Source: Bacteroidales bacterium (GTDB taxonomy: Bacteria > Bacteroidota > Bacteroidia > Bacteroidales > UBA932). From it: a stretch of 35,196 nucleotides of DNA. The notes below the pieces were generated by a model. The model saw only the letters and a list, made by a program, of their open reading frames with translations. It was not told the origin of the DNA and did no database searches. The stretch spans positions 1 to 35,196 of the forward strand of contig JAILJO010000008.1 in NCBI GenBank assembly GCA_024694675.1. The letters run 5' to 3'. The position numbers and the translations under genes were made by a program. This document shows positions 27,122 to 34,672 of the stretch, piece by piece (the stretch's first letter is position 1; each line of letters starts with the position of its first letter).

Positions 27122-30046
27122 CTAGAGTTTACGCAAACGCTGCTCTACCTGGTCCAACACATCGTCAGATGCACCTGACGGTTCATAACCGTTACGGATA
27201 CTGTCAAATGTGGCACGTGCCTGGGTAAGGTTACCCTGCTCCGCGAATGTGTCTCCAAGTACGATGAACGCCTTGGCCAGCCAGTAATTCTGGTCTCCGG
27301 CGCCCTCAGCAAAGGCATAGACCTTGTCCTGGATGCCGTCGAATTCGGCGCGGTCGTACTGGTCCTGGATAATGATGTACGCCGCCTCTGCACCTTCTGC
27401 AGTAGAAGGCTTCTGGGCGAGGACCTGGAACTGCGTCAGGGCCTCATTACGCCTTGAAGTGCTCATGAGGGCTTTTGCCTTGACGTACAGAGCCTCACGG
27501 GAAAGATCTTCCGGATTACCGGACTTCCTGAGGACCAAATCGGAATATGTGAGGGCGTCTTCCCACTGACGGGCACGGAAGGCGCTTCGCATGAGACCAA
27601 TCTGCGCGGCCTCTGCGTTCTCTTCCATTCGGGCAATCTCCGCCAGTTTCTTGTACGATGTAAACGCCTTTGCATAGATGCCAAGGGCGTAATTCACGCG
27701 CGCATAACTGAGCGTTGCGGATTCCTCCATTGCGCCGGAAAGACCGCTTTCCAGGGCAATCAGATACTCATCCGCCGCAGCCTGGTTGGCACCAAGGTTG
27801 CGATAGCTGTCTGCAATGTAGAAGTGGGCCTTGGCAAAGTTGGGAGTGCCCGGATATGCCTCCAGATATGCTCCCAGGGTATTGATTGCCTTCTGCCACT
27901 CACCGGAAAGGAATATCTGTTCCGCCGATGAGAAGTAGACCTCTTCCTTCTGGGCCTCCGTGCGGTTTGCTAGGCTTCCCAGGGAATTGACGTATGCGAT
28001 ATATGCCTGCGGATCTTCCCTTGTACGATATATGGATTCTATGGCAAGGAGGGCGTCCTCCGTGTAAGTACCTTTCAGTTCCACTACCTTCTTGTAACAG
28101 ACAAGGGCGTCGTCTGTGGAACCGGAAGCCCTGGCAATGGTGCCCAGTTCAAGGAGCGCACGGGCGTCAAGGGTGGGATCCGTAGTATTCTTGCGAAGGG
28201 TACGGAAGGTCCTTTCAGCGTCCTCGTTGTCCTGTACGGCCATGTATGCACGGCCAAGCTCCAGCATGGACTCTCCGTAATAAGGGGCCGAAGGACTTGC
28301 TGTCTTAGCGTTCTCGAGGAATTCTATCTTCCTGGAATCGTCCCCCTGGAGACCGGCGGCGAGACCTGCGCGGTATGCGGGATAGAGGTTGTCCTTGTTG
28401 GGGTAGTTGGCCATCTGGCGCTCATATGCCAGGACTGCAATCTCATAGTTGCCGCTGAAGAAATAGCAGTCACCTATCCTGGTTTCAGCATCCGCCCCCA
28501 TTGTAACCTTGTCAAGTGCTATATAATTGTCAAACCACTTGATAGCGTTCTCATAGTCCCCTTCCTTGAAATATGTATATGCCATCTGGTAGGAGATGAG
28601 GTCTCCCTCAGTGCGTTTGGGAAGAGCGGAGAGGTTGTAAAGGTCCTTGAGTATGGCGCGGGCCTCAGAGTACTTGCCGTCACGGTAGTATGCCTCAGCC
28701 AGGTAATAACGGGCAAGCTGGTTGAAGCCGTCCCTGCGGTGGCTGTAGTATGCGGCGGCCTTCAGATGGGGCACGGCCGCCCTCCATGAACCGCTTTCCA
28801 TGAGTTCCATAGCCCTCATCATATATGCCTTCATGTAGTTGTACTGCATGCGGGGCTCAAGGTTCTCGATGTGGTCATACGCTTCCACGGCGCCCTCATA
28901 GTCATGGTTGCTGAGGGCTGCCATAGCCATATATGAATAGATGCGGTCTCCCTTGGAACTGGTGCCGTAGCGGCGGAGGTATTCCTGGAAAGGAGCCGTA
29001 TCTCCGCCAAGGTCGAAGGCCAGCTTGGCGTAGTTGTAAAAAGCGTCTTCCTTTATTTCTTTAGAGTAATCAAGGTCTGCGGCTTCCTTGAAGGCCTGCA
29101 TTGCGGCAACCTTGTTGCGGATCTTGACATTGGCGTAACCAAGCTGGTAGGATGCAATCTGGCCGATGGAGTCTTTCCTCTCACCCATCTGCATAAAGTT
29201 GTCTACCGATGCCTGCCAGTCTTCCACCATATACAGGACCTCTCCGGCATAGAAGTAGTCAGCCCTTGTGCGGGCAGCCTTGCTGCGGAGGTTCTCCACA
29301 TAGTATGTACGGGCCTTTTCAGCATCTCCAAGGACAAGATAGGACTCGCTCATTATGCGGGCCATGTGGGGCTGGCGGTCTGCAGGAACCTTGTCAAAGA
29401 GGTCCTCACCGAACTGGACCACATATTTGTAATCCTTTTCATTGAAGCGGCATTCAAGGATATAGTAGTTTGCGAGATCCCTGAAACGATAGTCCTTTGC
29501 CGCAAGGAGGAACCATTCCGATGCCTCACGGAAGTTGCCCTGGGCATAGTTGATATAGCCTATTGCATAATACGCAGGGGCCGTGTAATCGCTTTCCGGG
29601 ATGGAACGCATGCGCTTGAGAATGCTCTTTGCCCTTTCCCATTCTCCTACGCCATATGCGCTGTAACCAAGTTTGTAAGTATATTCAGGGACACAGCTTG
29701 TGTAAATGTCCTTTGCCGTTATGGAATTAAGCTGTGTAAGGGCCTCTTCGAATCTTTCCCTATCGAAAAGGTCAATACCCCAAAGGAAACGCACCTGAGG
29801 TGTAAGGATACACTCAGGATAACGGCTCACGAAGCGCCCTGCCATTGCATAAGCGCCGTCAGAGCCCATTGAGAGGACACATAAGGTACGATAGCCTTCC
29901 GCCATTTCACCGGAAACGCCGTCCAGCAGGGACAGAGCCTGGCTGTACATTCCGGCCTGGTAGAGTTCCTTGGCCTTGGAAAGATCCTGCGCACCCGCGG
30001 AAAGGGCTATGAGTGCTGCAGCGGCCACTATGATGATTCTTTTCAT
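27122..30046 (-). CDS. Large secreted tetratricopeptide-repeat protein
   Basis: The 974-residue protein has a signal peptide (MKRIIIVAAAALIALSAGAQ) and is made almost wholly of TPR-like helical hairpins. Recurrent examples are AKELYQAGMYSQAL near the start and repeats with YY or YF plus G-x-Y-x-x-A throughout. It should be periplasmic or outer-membrane associated and act as a protein-binding scaffold. I start at the ATG at 30046, which opens on the signal peptide; an ATG two codons earlier is equally possible, and the longer frame from 30121 crosses the leader hairpin and promoter, so I rejected it. The beta-barrel gene follows after 4 bases, and the two may act together. No enzymatic motif is seen. 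Confidence 0.85.
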   Translation of the reverse strand: MKRIIIVAAAALIALSAGAQDLSKAKELYQAGMYSQALSLLDGVSGEMAEGYRTLCVLSMGSDGAYAMAGRFVSRYPECILTPQVRFLWGIDLFDRERFEEALTQLNSITAKDIYTSCVPEYTYKLGYSAYGVGEWERAKSILKRMRSIPESDYTAPAYYAIGYINYAQGNFREASEWFLLAAKDYRFRDLANYYILECRFNEKDYKYVVQFGEDLFDKVPADRQPHMARIMSESYLVLGDAEKARTYYVENLRSKAARTRADYFYAGEVLYMVEDWQASVDNFMQMGERKDSIGQIASYQLGYANVKIRNKVAAMQAFKEAADLDYSKEIKEDAFYNYAKLAFDLGGDTAPFQEYLRRYGTSSKGDRIYSYMAMAALSNHDYEGAVEAYDHIENLEPRMQYNYMKAYMMRAMELMESGSWRAAVPHLKAAAYYSHRRDGFNQLARYYLAEAYYRDGKYSEARAILKDLYNLSALPKRTEGDLISYQMAYTYFKEGDYENAIKWFDNYIALDKVTMGADAETRIGDCYFFSGNYEIAVLAYERQMANYPNKDNLYPAYRAGLAAGLQGDDSRKIEFLENAKTASPSAPYYGESMLELGRAYMAVQDNEDAERTFRTLRKNTTDPTLDARALLELGTIARASGSTDDALVCYKKVVELKGTYTEDALLAIESIYRTREDPQAYIAYVNSLGSLANRTEAQKEEVYFSSAEQIFLSGEWQKAINTLGAYLEAYPGTPNFAKAHFYIADSYRNLGANQAAADEYLIALESGLSGAMEESATLSYARVNYALGIYAKAFTSYKKLAEIARMEENAEAAQIGLMRSAFRARQWEDALTYSDLVLRKSGNPEDLSREALYVKAKALMSTSRRNEALTQFQVLAQKPSTAEGAEAAYIIIQDQYDRAEFDGIQDKVYAFAEGAGDQNYWLAKAFIVLGDTFAEQGNLTQARATFDSIRNGYEPSGASDDVLDQVEQRLRKL

Positions 30047-30060
30047 AAGCATCTTTTTTG

Positions 30061-30105
30061 TCAGGGGGTCCCTCCCCAAAGGGGAGGGCGCTCTATTTTC
30101 CCTGA
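30061..30105 (-). promoter_or_regulatory. Nested hairpin filling the leader of the TPR operon
   Basis: The outer stem TCAGGG/CCCTGA (30105-30100 with 30066-30061) encloses a perfect 8-bp stem CCCTCCCC/GGGGAGGG (30070-30088) with a 3-base loop. The predicted transcript start is at about 30107, so the structure begins at the 5' end and stops just before the AAAAAAG ahead of the start codon. The inner stem resembles a GC-rich dispersed repeat I recall from Bacteroidota. Confidence 0.6.
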
Positions 30106-30110
30106 ATTTA

Positions 30111-30118
30111 CAAATATA
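30111..30118 (-). promoter_or_regulatory. Putative -7 element of the TPR/barrel/gyrB unit
   Basis: TATATTTG on the minus strand matches TAnnTTTG perfectly. It lies 14 bases from the opposing ftsE element. No clear -33 is present. Confidence 0.6.
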
Positions 30119-30132
30119 CAAAAAAATCTGAT

Positions 30133-30140
30133 TATATTTG
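30133..30140 (+). promoter_or_regulatory. Putative -7 element for ftsE-nth
   Basis: TATATTTG ends 9 bases before the ftsE ATG at 30149, predicting a leader of about 5 bases. It is back to back with the element at 30111-30118. Confidence 0.6.
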
Positions 30141-30148
30141 CACTAATT

Positions 30149-30853
30149 ATGGAAAATATGACGGAAAGCTTAATTCACTTCAAGGACGCCGAAATCCTCA
30201 ACGGCGAAAGTCCCGTTATTTACGGCTTAAACATGGATGTAATGCCAGGAGACTTTGTCTACATAGTAGGCAAGGTTGGATCCGGTAAAACCTCCATTAT
30301 ACGCACAATAACGGCTGAAAACAAGCTTCTTAAAGGCGAAGGAACCGCCTGCGGATATAACCTCAAGGGCATAAAGTCCAGAGATATCCCCTACCTCAGG
30401 CGCAGCATGGGCGTCATCTTCCAGGATTTCCAGCTGCTCCAGGACAGGACGGTGGAAGACAACCTAGAGTTCGTCCTCCGCTCCACCGGCTGGAAAGAGC
30501 GCGGCGCAATAGACAGGCGCATCATGGACGTACTGGAAGCCGTAGGCATGGAAACAAAGGCCCACAAGCACCCCCACCAGCTTTCCGGCGGTGAGCAGCA
30601 GCGAATAGCAATTGCCCGCGCCCTCCTGAACAAGCCCTCCGTCATCCTTGCCGATGAACCCACCGGCAACCTCGACGGTGAAACCGCCGACGAAATACTC
30701 CAGCTCCTCCAGTCCCTTAACAGCGAAGGCACCGCCATAGTCATGGTTACTCACAACCGCACCATCTTCGAGAAGTACCCCGGCCGCGTCTTCTCCTGCG
30801 AAGGCGAGTCCTGCACCGAAGTCGTTGACGAAGGTATTGACGTGGTGTTATGA
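30149..30853 (+). CDS. ftsE: FtsE-type ABC ATPase
   Basis: The 234-residue ABC ATPase has GKVGSGKT (41-48), Q-loop Q92, LSGGEQQR (145-152), ADEPTGNLD (168-176) and switch H202. Sequence around the Q-loop ([12 protein letters not shown]) is of the FtsE type. FtsE with the membrane protein FtsX controls septal peptidoglycan hydrolases during division. No ftsX lies next to it; the following gene is nth, overlapping by 4 bases. A LolD-type or MacB-type ATPase is the alternative. The start at 30149 fits the promoter; a second ATG lies three codons in. Confidence 0.87.
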   Translation: MENMTESLIHFKDAEILNGESPVIYGLNMDVMPGDFVYIVGKVGSGKTSIIRTITAENKLLKGEGTACGYNLKGIKSRDIPYLRRSMGVIFQDFQLLQDRTVEDNLEFVLRSTGWKERGAIDRRIMDVLEAVGMETKAHKHPHQLSGGEQQRIAIARALLNKPSVILADEPTGNLDGETADEILQLLQSLNSEGTAIVMVTHNRTIFEKYPGRVFSCEGESCTEVVDEGIDVVL

Positions 30854-31500
30854 CAAGAAAAGAGCGGTTTAACAGCATCGTGGAGTGGTTCTCGGAGAAC
30901 CGCCCCGTAGCGGAGTCTGAACTCCACTTCAAGAACCCATTCCAGCTGCTTGTGGCCGTGATTCTGAGCGCCCAATGCACGGACAAACGGGTAAACATGG
31001 TAACCCCTCCCCTGTTTGAACGATTTCCCACTCCGGAGTCCCTAGCCGCCGCCTCTTTCGATGACGTTTTCCCTTATGTAAAGAGCGTTTCCTACCCCAA
31101 CTCCAAGGCCACACACCTCATTGGAATGGCGCAGAAACTCATTGCCGATTTCGGTGGCGAAGTCCCCTCTGACATCGACGCCCTCATGTCCCTTCCCGGC
31201 GTTGGCCGCAAGACAGCAAACGTCATTGCCTCAATAGTTTACGACAAGCCCGTCATAGCAGTTGACACCCACGTTTTCCGCGTCGCCCACCGCCTTGGCC
31301 TTTCCGACGGAAAGACACCCCTGGACGTTGAAAAGGACCTGGAAAAGCACATACCCGTGGACAAGCGCGCCATATCCCACCATTGGCTCATCCTCCACGG
31401 CCGCTACACCTGCACCGCCCGCTCCCCCAAATGCCAAGAATGTTCCCTCACTCAGTGGTGTCGGTTCTACGCTCAAGAAAATTTGGTAATACAAAAATAA
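30850..31500 (+). CDS. nth: Endonuclease III (DNA glycosylase/AP lyase)
   Basis: The 216-residue protein removes oxidised pyrimidines from DNA and nicks the abasic site. It has the helix-hairpin-helix LPGVGRKTANVI (115-126) with catalytic K121. D139 is in AVDTHVFRV, and the iron-sulfur cluster cysteines are C188, C195, C198 and C204 in the expected C-x6-C-x2-C-x5-C spacing. All key residues are intact. Its start overlaps the ftsE stop by 4 bases. The promoter of tRNA-Ala begins inside its last codons. Confidence 0.95.
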   Translation: MTRKERFNSIVEWFSENRPVAESELHFKNPFQLLVAVILSAQCTDKRVNMVTPPLFERFPTPESLAAASFDDVFPYVKSVSYPNSKATHLIGMAQKLIADFGGEVPSDIDALMSLPGVGRKTANVIASIVYDKPVIAVDTHVFRVAHRLGLSDGKTPLDVEKDLEKHIPVDKRAISHHWLILHGRYTCTARSPKCQECSLTQWCRFYAQENLVIQK

Positions 31501-31513
31501 ACCGCTATTTTTG
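31482..31513 (+). promoter_or_regulatory. Promoter of tRNA-Ala
   Basis: TTTG (31482-31485), a 20-base spacer and TATTTTTG (31506-31513) give an exact match to the Bacteroidota consensus. The -33 element lies within the coding end of nth. Confidence 0.75.
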
Positions 31514-31524
31514 CAGTCCTTTTC

Positions 31525-31598
31525 GGGGTATTAGCTCAGTTGGCTAGAGCGATAGGTTCGCAATCTATAGGTCAGGGGTTCGACTCCCCTATACTCCA
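31525..31598 (+). tRNA. tRNA-Ala (anticodon CGC)
   Basis: The cloverleaf has acceptor stem GGGGTAT/ATACTCC, D stem GCTC/GAGC, anticodon stem ATAGG/TCTAT with loop TTCGCAA, and T stem AGGGG/CCCCT with loop TTCGACT. The G3-U70 pair, the alanine identity element, is present and agrees with anticodon CGC (GCG codons). The discriminator is A and CCA is not encoded. Confidence 0.92.
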
Positions 31599-31600
31599 CA

Positions 31601-31628
31601 AAAAAAGTCCCGGCTTCGGGACTTTTTT
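31601..31628. terminator. Bidirectional intrinsic terminator
   Basis: AGTCCCG, loop GCTT and CGGGACT are flanked by A residues on the left and T residues on the right, so the hairpin has a T-run on both strands. It can end tRNA-Ala transcription (+) and the phosphohexomutase transcript (-), which stops at 31694. Confidence 0.87.
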
Positions 31629-31693
31629 CGTTGAGTATTGCGCCTTCGGAGAGCAATCACATGCTCACATGCTAATACAGTAACTGGCTGTAA

Positions 31694-33361
31694 TTAGCTG
31701 ATGAACTGAGCTTTGAGCTGTTCGATCTTTTCAGGGGCGGTGGAACCGGTGGCACCGAAGTAGAACTTGATCTTGGGCTCTGTGCCGGAAGGACGGACGG
31801 AGACGACGTCGCCTGCTTCGTTGAAGAACTGGAGGACGTTGCTCTTGGGAAGGCCGGTTTCTTCGGGCTTGTTGTAGTCGATGACCTTGGCGAGCGGGCT
31901 GCCTGCGATGACCTTGGGAGGACAGGCCCTGTAATCGGCCATAATCTTCTGGATTTCCTCCGCGCCGGATTTACCCTTACGGACGATGTAGACCATCTTC
32001 TCAACGTACAGGCCGTACTCCTTGTAGACCTTTTGGAGCAGCTGCCAGAGCGTCATGCCCTGCTCTGCGGCCCATGCGGCGCATTCCGCCACCATGATGC
32101 CGGCCACCTGGGCGCACTTGTCACGGACAAACTCACCAAGGTTGAAGCCGTAGCTCTCCTCACCGCCGCAGATGAAGACGCCCTTGCCCTCATTGCGCTT
32201 AACTACCTCTGCGATATACTTGAAGCCGGTAAGCACGTTGTAGCACTTGACACCAAAGCTCTTGCAGATTGCCGCAATGAGCTCACTTGTGACGATTGTC
32301 TTGACCACATAGCCGTTTGCGCCGTCAAGTTTGCCAAGTTCCTTCCAGCGGGTAAGGACATAATATGTAAGGAAGCTCCAGGTCTGGTTGCCGGTAAGCT
32401 GGACAATCTTGCCTTCGTCGTTACGGACGGCAATGCCAAGGCGGTCCGCATCCGGGTCCGTTGCCATGACGAGGTCCGCACCCACTTCCTCAGCCTTGTC
32501 TATGGCCATTTTCATGGCTGCAGGCTCCTCCGGATTAGGAGATGCCACGGTGGGGAAATTACCGTCGGAGACCATCTGCTCCTTTACCATTATAACATTC
32601 TTGAAGCCTATTCTCTTCAAGGCCTCAGGCATAAGGCGTACGCCGCAGCCGTGGAGCGGAGTGTAGACTATCTTGAGGTCAGCATGTTTCTTGACCACAT
32701 CCGGGCTCAGTGCCAGGGAGGTAATGTCGCGGAGATAGCACTCGTCCACTTCTTCGCCCATGATCTCGATGGGAGCCTTTGCCACTCCGGGAACGGGAGC
32801 GAAACGGACATCCGCAGGGTCAGTAATCTTGCCAACTTCATTGACGATGTCCTTGTCTACGGGAGCCGTAATCTGGCCGCCATCCTCCCAGAACACCTTG
32901 TAACCGTTGTATTCCTTGGGGTTGTGGCTGGCAGTGACCATGATGCCGGCCGTGGCCTTCTTGAGGCGGATGGAATAACTGAGCTCCGGAGTGGGACGCA
33001 GGGATTCGAACAGATAGACCTTGATGCCGTTGTTGGAAAGCACTTCTGCCGATATTTCTGCGAAAAGGCGGGAATTGTTCCTGCTGTCGTGGCTTATGCA
33101 CACGCTGGCATTACCCTTCACATTGGCCTTGATGTAGTTTGCAAGGCCCTGGGTGGCCATTCCAACAGTGTACTTGTTCATACGGTTGGTACCAACGCCC
33201 ATGATTCCGCGAAGACCGCCCGTACCAAATTCAAGATTACGGTAAAAAGCATCTTCAAGGCCCACAGGGTCCGTTTCCATGAGCTTCTTTACCTCAGCCT
33301 TGGTCTCTGCATCAAAGTTGCCGTCAAGCCAGCTCTGAGCAACAGTTTTGTAATCTGCCAT
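31694..33361 (-). CDS. Phosphoglucomutase/phosphomannomutase (alpha-D-phosphohexomutase)
   Basis: The 555-residue enzyme interconverts hexose 1- and 6-phosphates. The catalytic phosphoserine is S145 in TASHNPKEYNG (143-153). The metal loop DPDADR is at 302-307, the sugar-binding GGEESYGF at 399-406 and the phosphate-binding RPSGTEPK at 523-530. The four-domain layout and length match the long PgcA-like phosphoglucomutases. I start at the ATG at 33361 (MADYKTV); the frame runs further upstream but crosses the promoter and the divergent gene. Glucose versus mannose preference is not decided by these motifs. It supplies glucose 1-phosphate or mannose 1-phosphate for glycogen and surface sugars. 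Confidence 0.94.
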   Translation of the reverse strand: MADYKTVAQSWLDGNFDAETKAEVKKLMETDPVGLEDAFYRNLEFGTGGLRGIMGVGTNRMNKYTVGMATQGLANYIKANVKGNASVCISHDSRNNSRLFAEISAEVLSNNGIKVYLFESLRPTPELSYSIRLKKATAGIMVTASHNPKEYNGYKVFWEDGGQITAPVDKDIVNEVGKITDPADVRFAPVPGVAKAPIEIMGEEVDECYLRDITSLALSPDVVKKHADLKIVYTPLHGCGVRLMPEALKRIGFKNVIMVKEQMVSDGNFPTVASPNPEEPAAMKMAIDKAEEVGADLVMATDPDADRLGIAVRNDEGKIVQLTGNQTWSFLTYYVLTRWKELGKLDGANGYVVKTIVTSELIAAICKSFGVKCYNVLTGFKYIAEVVKRNEGKGVFICGGEESYGFNLGEFVRDKCAQVAGIMVAECAAWAAEQGMTLWQLLQKVYKEYGLYVEKMVYIVRKGKSGAEEIQKIMADYRACPPKVIAGSPLAKVIDYNKPEETGLPKSNVLQFFNEAGDVVSVRPSGTEPKIKFYFGATGSTAPEKIEQLKAQFIS

Positions 33362-33392
33362 ATTATTGTGTTTTAGTGTTTGTTCGTATCCA

Positions 33393-33424
33393 CAAAAATA
33401 AAAAATAATCAGTACTTTTGCAAT
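33393..33424 (-). promoter_or_regulatory. Putative promoter of the phosphohexomutase gene
   Basis: On the minus strand ATTG (33424-33421), a 20-base spacer and TATTTTTG (33400-33393) fit the consensus and predict a leader of about 28 bases. It is intertwined with the promoter of the divergent methyltransferase gene. Confidence 0.6.
33413..33420 (+). promoter_or_regulatory. Putative -7 element of the methyltransferase gene
   Basis: TACTTTTG ends 5 bases before the ATG at 33425, so the message should be leaderless or nearly so. It lies between the -33 and -7 elements of the opposing promoter. Confidence 0.6.
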
Positions 33425-34672
33425 ATGGATTTCAAAGAATTCATACTTGCCCATGACGGAGACGACGTAGCCTCCCTGGCCCTCAGGCGACAATCGCTGG
33501 AAACACAGGTTGAAGACTGGAACCTGGCCCTCAGCACCCTCGAAGCCCGTTCCAAACTCCGTCACAAAGTCCCCGAGTGGTACGCCATCCCCTCACTCCA
33601 CTACCCCAAAGTTTTATCCGCAGAACAGTGTTCTTCAACGGAAACCGCCCGCTACAAGGCCTCGCTTGTAAGCGGAAAAGTGGCGGACCTGACAGGCGGA
33701 TTGGGGGTAGATGCTTGGGCTTTCAGTAAAGTGGCTACAGAAGTGCTGTACAATGAGATGGATGAAGGGTTGTGCAGGGCGGCGGAGCATAATTTCAGGG
33801 AGCTTGGGGTTAAGAATGTCTTGGTCAGGAACAAGATGGTGGAACCCGGAGCCGTCAAGGATATCCTGGGAGGCTTTGAGCCTGATACGCTGTTTCTGGA
33901 TCCAGCAAGGCGCGGTGACGGCGGACGCAAGGTTTTCAAGCTTGAAGACTGTTCACCCAATGTTCTAGAGTTGCTCCCGGAACTCTATGACGCCTGCCCC
34001 AGAATAATTCTCAAGCTCTCCCCTATGGCAGATATCACCCTCATCTGCAAACAACTTCCTGGGGTACGCGAAGTGCACGTCGTTGCCACCAGCGGCGAGT
34101 GCAAGGAGTTGCTGCTGGTGATGGAGAAAGGCTATGAGGGGGAATACAGGACAATTATAGCAGATAACGGTCATATATTAGAGATTTCTCCGCTTCGCTG
34201 CGCTTCGGTCGAAATGACAGAAGAATTGTCATTTCGAGCGGAGTCCGAAGGACGTAGTCGAGAAATCTTATTTGAGCCGGGGAAGGCGCTGCTGAAGGCG
34301 GGGGCGTTTGATTTGCCGTTCCGGTACGGACTGCGCAAGCTAAGCCGGCACACACATCTGTATGTGGGCCAGCAGTCAGTACCTGAAGAACTTGCACAGT
34401 TTGGAAAGTGCTTTGAGATAGTTGAAACACTCCCTCTCTCGGGCAAAACAATGAAAGAAGTTGGAAAGCGCTATCCTAAGGCCGATGTCACAGCCCGTAA
34501 CATCCCAATGACATCAGAAGAGCTTGCAAAACGCCTTGGCGTAAAGCCCGGCGACGGTTCACTCCATATCTTCGGCACTCAAAGCGACTCCGAGGGCAAG
34601 TTGCTTATCATAGCTCGGGCCACGCAGCGCGAGGCGCCTGTGCCGCCAAGGAGCTCTCGCACCTCTGCGTAG
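33425..34672 (+). CDS. Class I methyltransferase with THUMP-like C-terminal domain, carrying a palindrome-encoded insert
   Basis: The 415-residue protein has the S-adenosylmethionine motif LTGGLGVD (89-96), an acidic NEMDE that ends the next strand (110-114) and LDPARRG (158-164). This set is typical of the THUMP-like class I methyltransferases common in Bacteroidota. The target is unknown; RNA is likely from the domain. Residues 253-281 come from a palindromic repeat (34182-34268) read in frame. The last 31 codons overlap the 3' end of the convergent lpxB, and the family-like end at KLLIIARA (392-399) is followed by about 16 residues encoded opposite lpxB. I start at 33425, directly after the -7 element; the frame is open further upstream. 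Confidence 0.82.
   Translation: MDFKEFILAHDGDDVASLALRRQSLETQVEDWNLALSTLEARSKLRHKVPEWYAIPSLHYPKVLSAEQCSSTETARYKASLVSGKVADLTGGLGVDAWAFSKVATEVLYNEMDEGLCRAAEHNFRELGVKNVLVRNKMVEPGAVKDILGGFEPDTLFLDPARRGDGGRKVFKLEDCSPNVLELLPELYDACPRIILKLSPMADITLICKQLPGVREVHVVATSGECKELLLVMEKGYEGEYRTIIADNGHILEISPLRCASVEMTEELSFRAESEGRSREILFEPGKALLKAGAFDLPFRYGLRKLSRHTHLYVGQQSVPEELAQFGKCFEIVETLPLSGKTMKEVGKRYPKADVTARNIPMTSEELAKRLGVKPGDGSLHIFGTQSDSEGKLLIIARATQREAPVPPRSSRTSA
34182..34268. repeat. Second palindromic repeat element, inside the methyltransferase gene
   Basis: The left arm at 34182-34219 begins AGATTTCTCCGC and ends CGGTCGAAATGACA. The right arm at 34227-34268 begins TGTCATTTCGAGCG and ends TAGTCGAGAAATCT. Only 7 bases separate them. 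The outer ends and inner borders match the element at 1535-1626; the middles of the arms differ in length. The host frame reads EISPLRCASVEMT in the left arm and SFRAESEGRSREI in the right. Confidence 0.88.

Noticed and set aside
27122..30121. Longer N-terminus for the TPR protein starting at 30121
   Set aside because: It would run through the predicted promoter and the leader hairpin and place about 25 charged residues ahead of a clear signal peptide.
31671..31697. Hairpin CTAATACAG/CTGTAATTAG at the phosphohexomutase stop codon
   Set aside because: It has a bulge, is AT-rich and lacks a T-run in either direction. The bidirectional terminator at 31601-31628 is a better end signal.
32033..33376. 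447-codon open frame antisense to the phosphohexomutase
   Set aside because: The minus strand carries all four catalytic motifs of the enzyme. The antisense frame shows none of any family and has no promoter.
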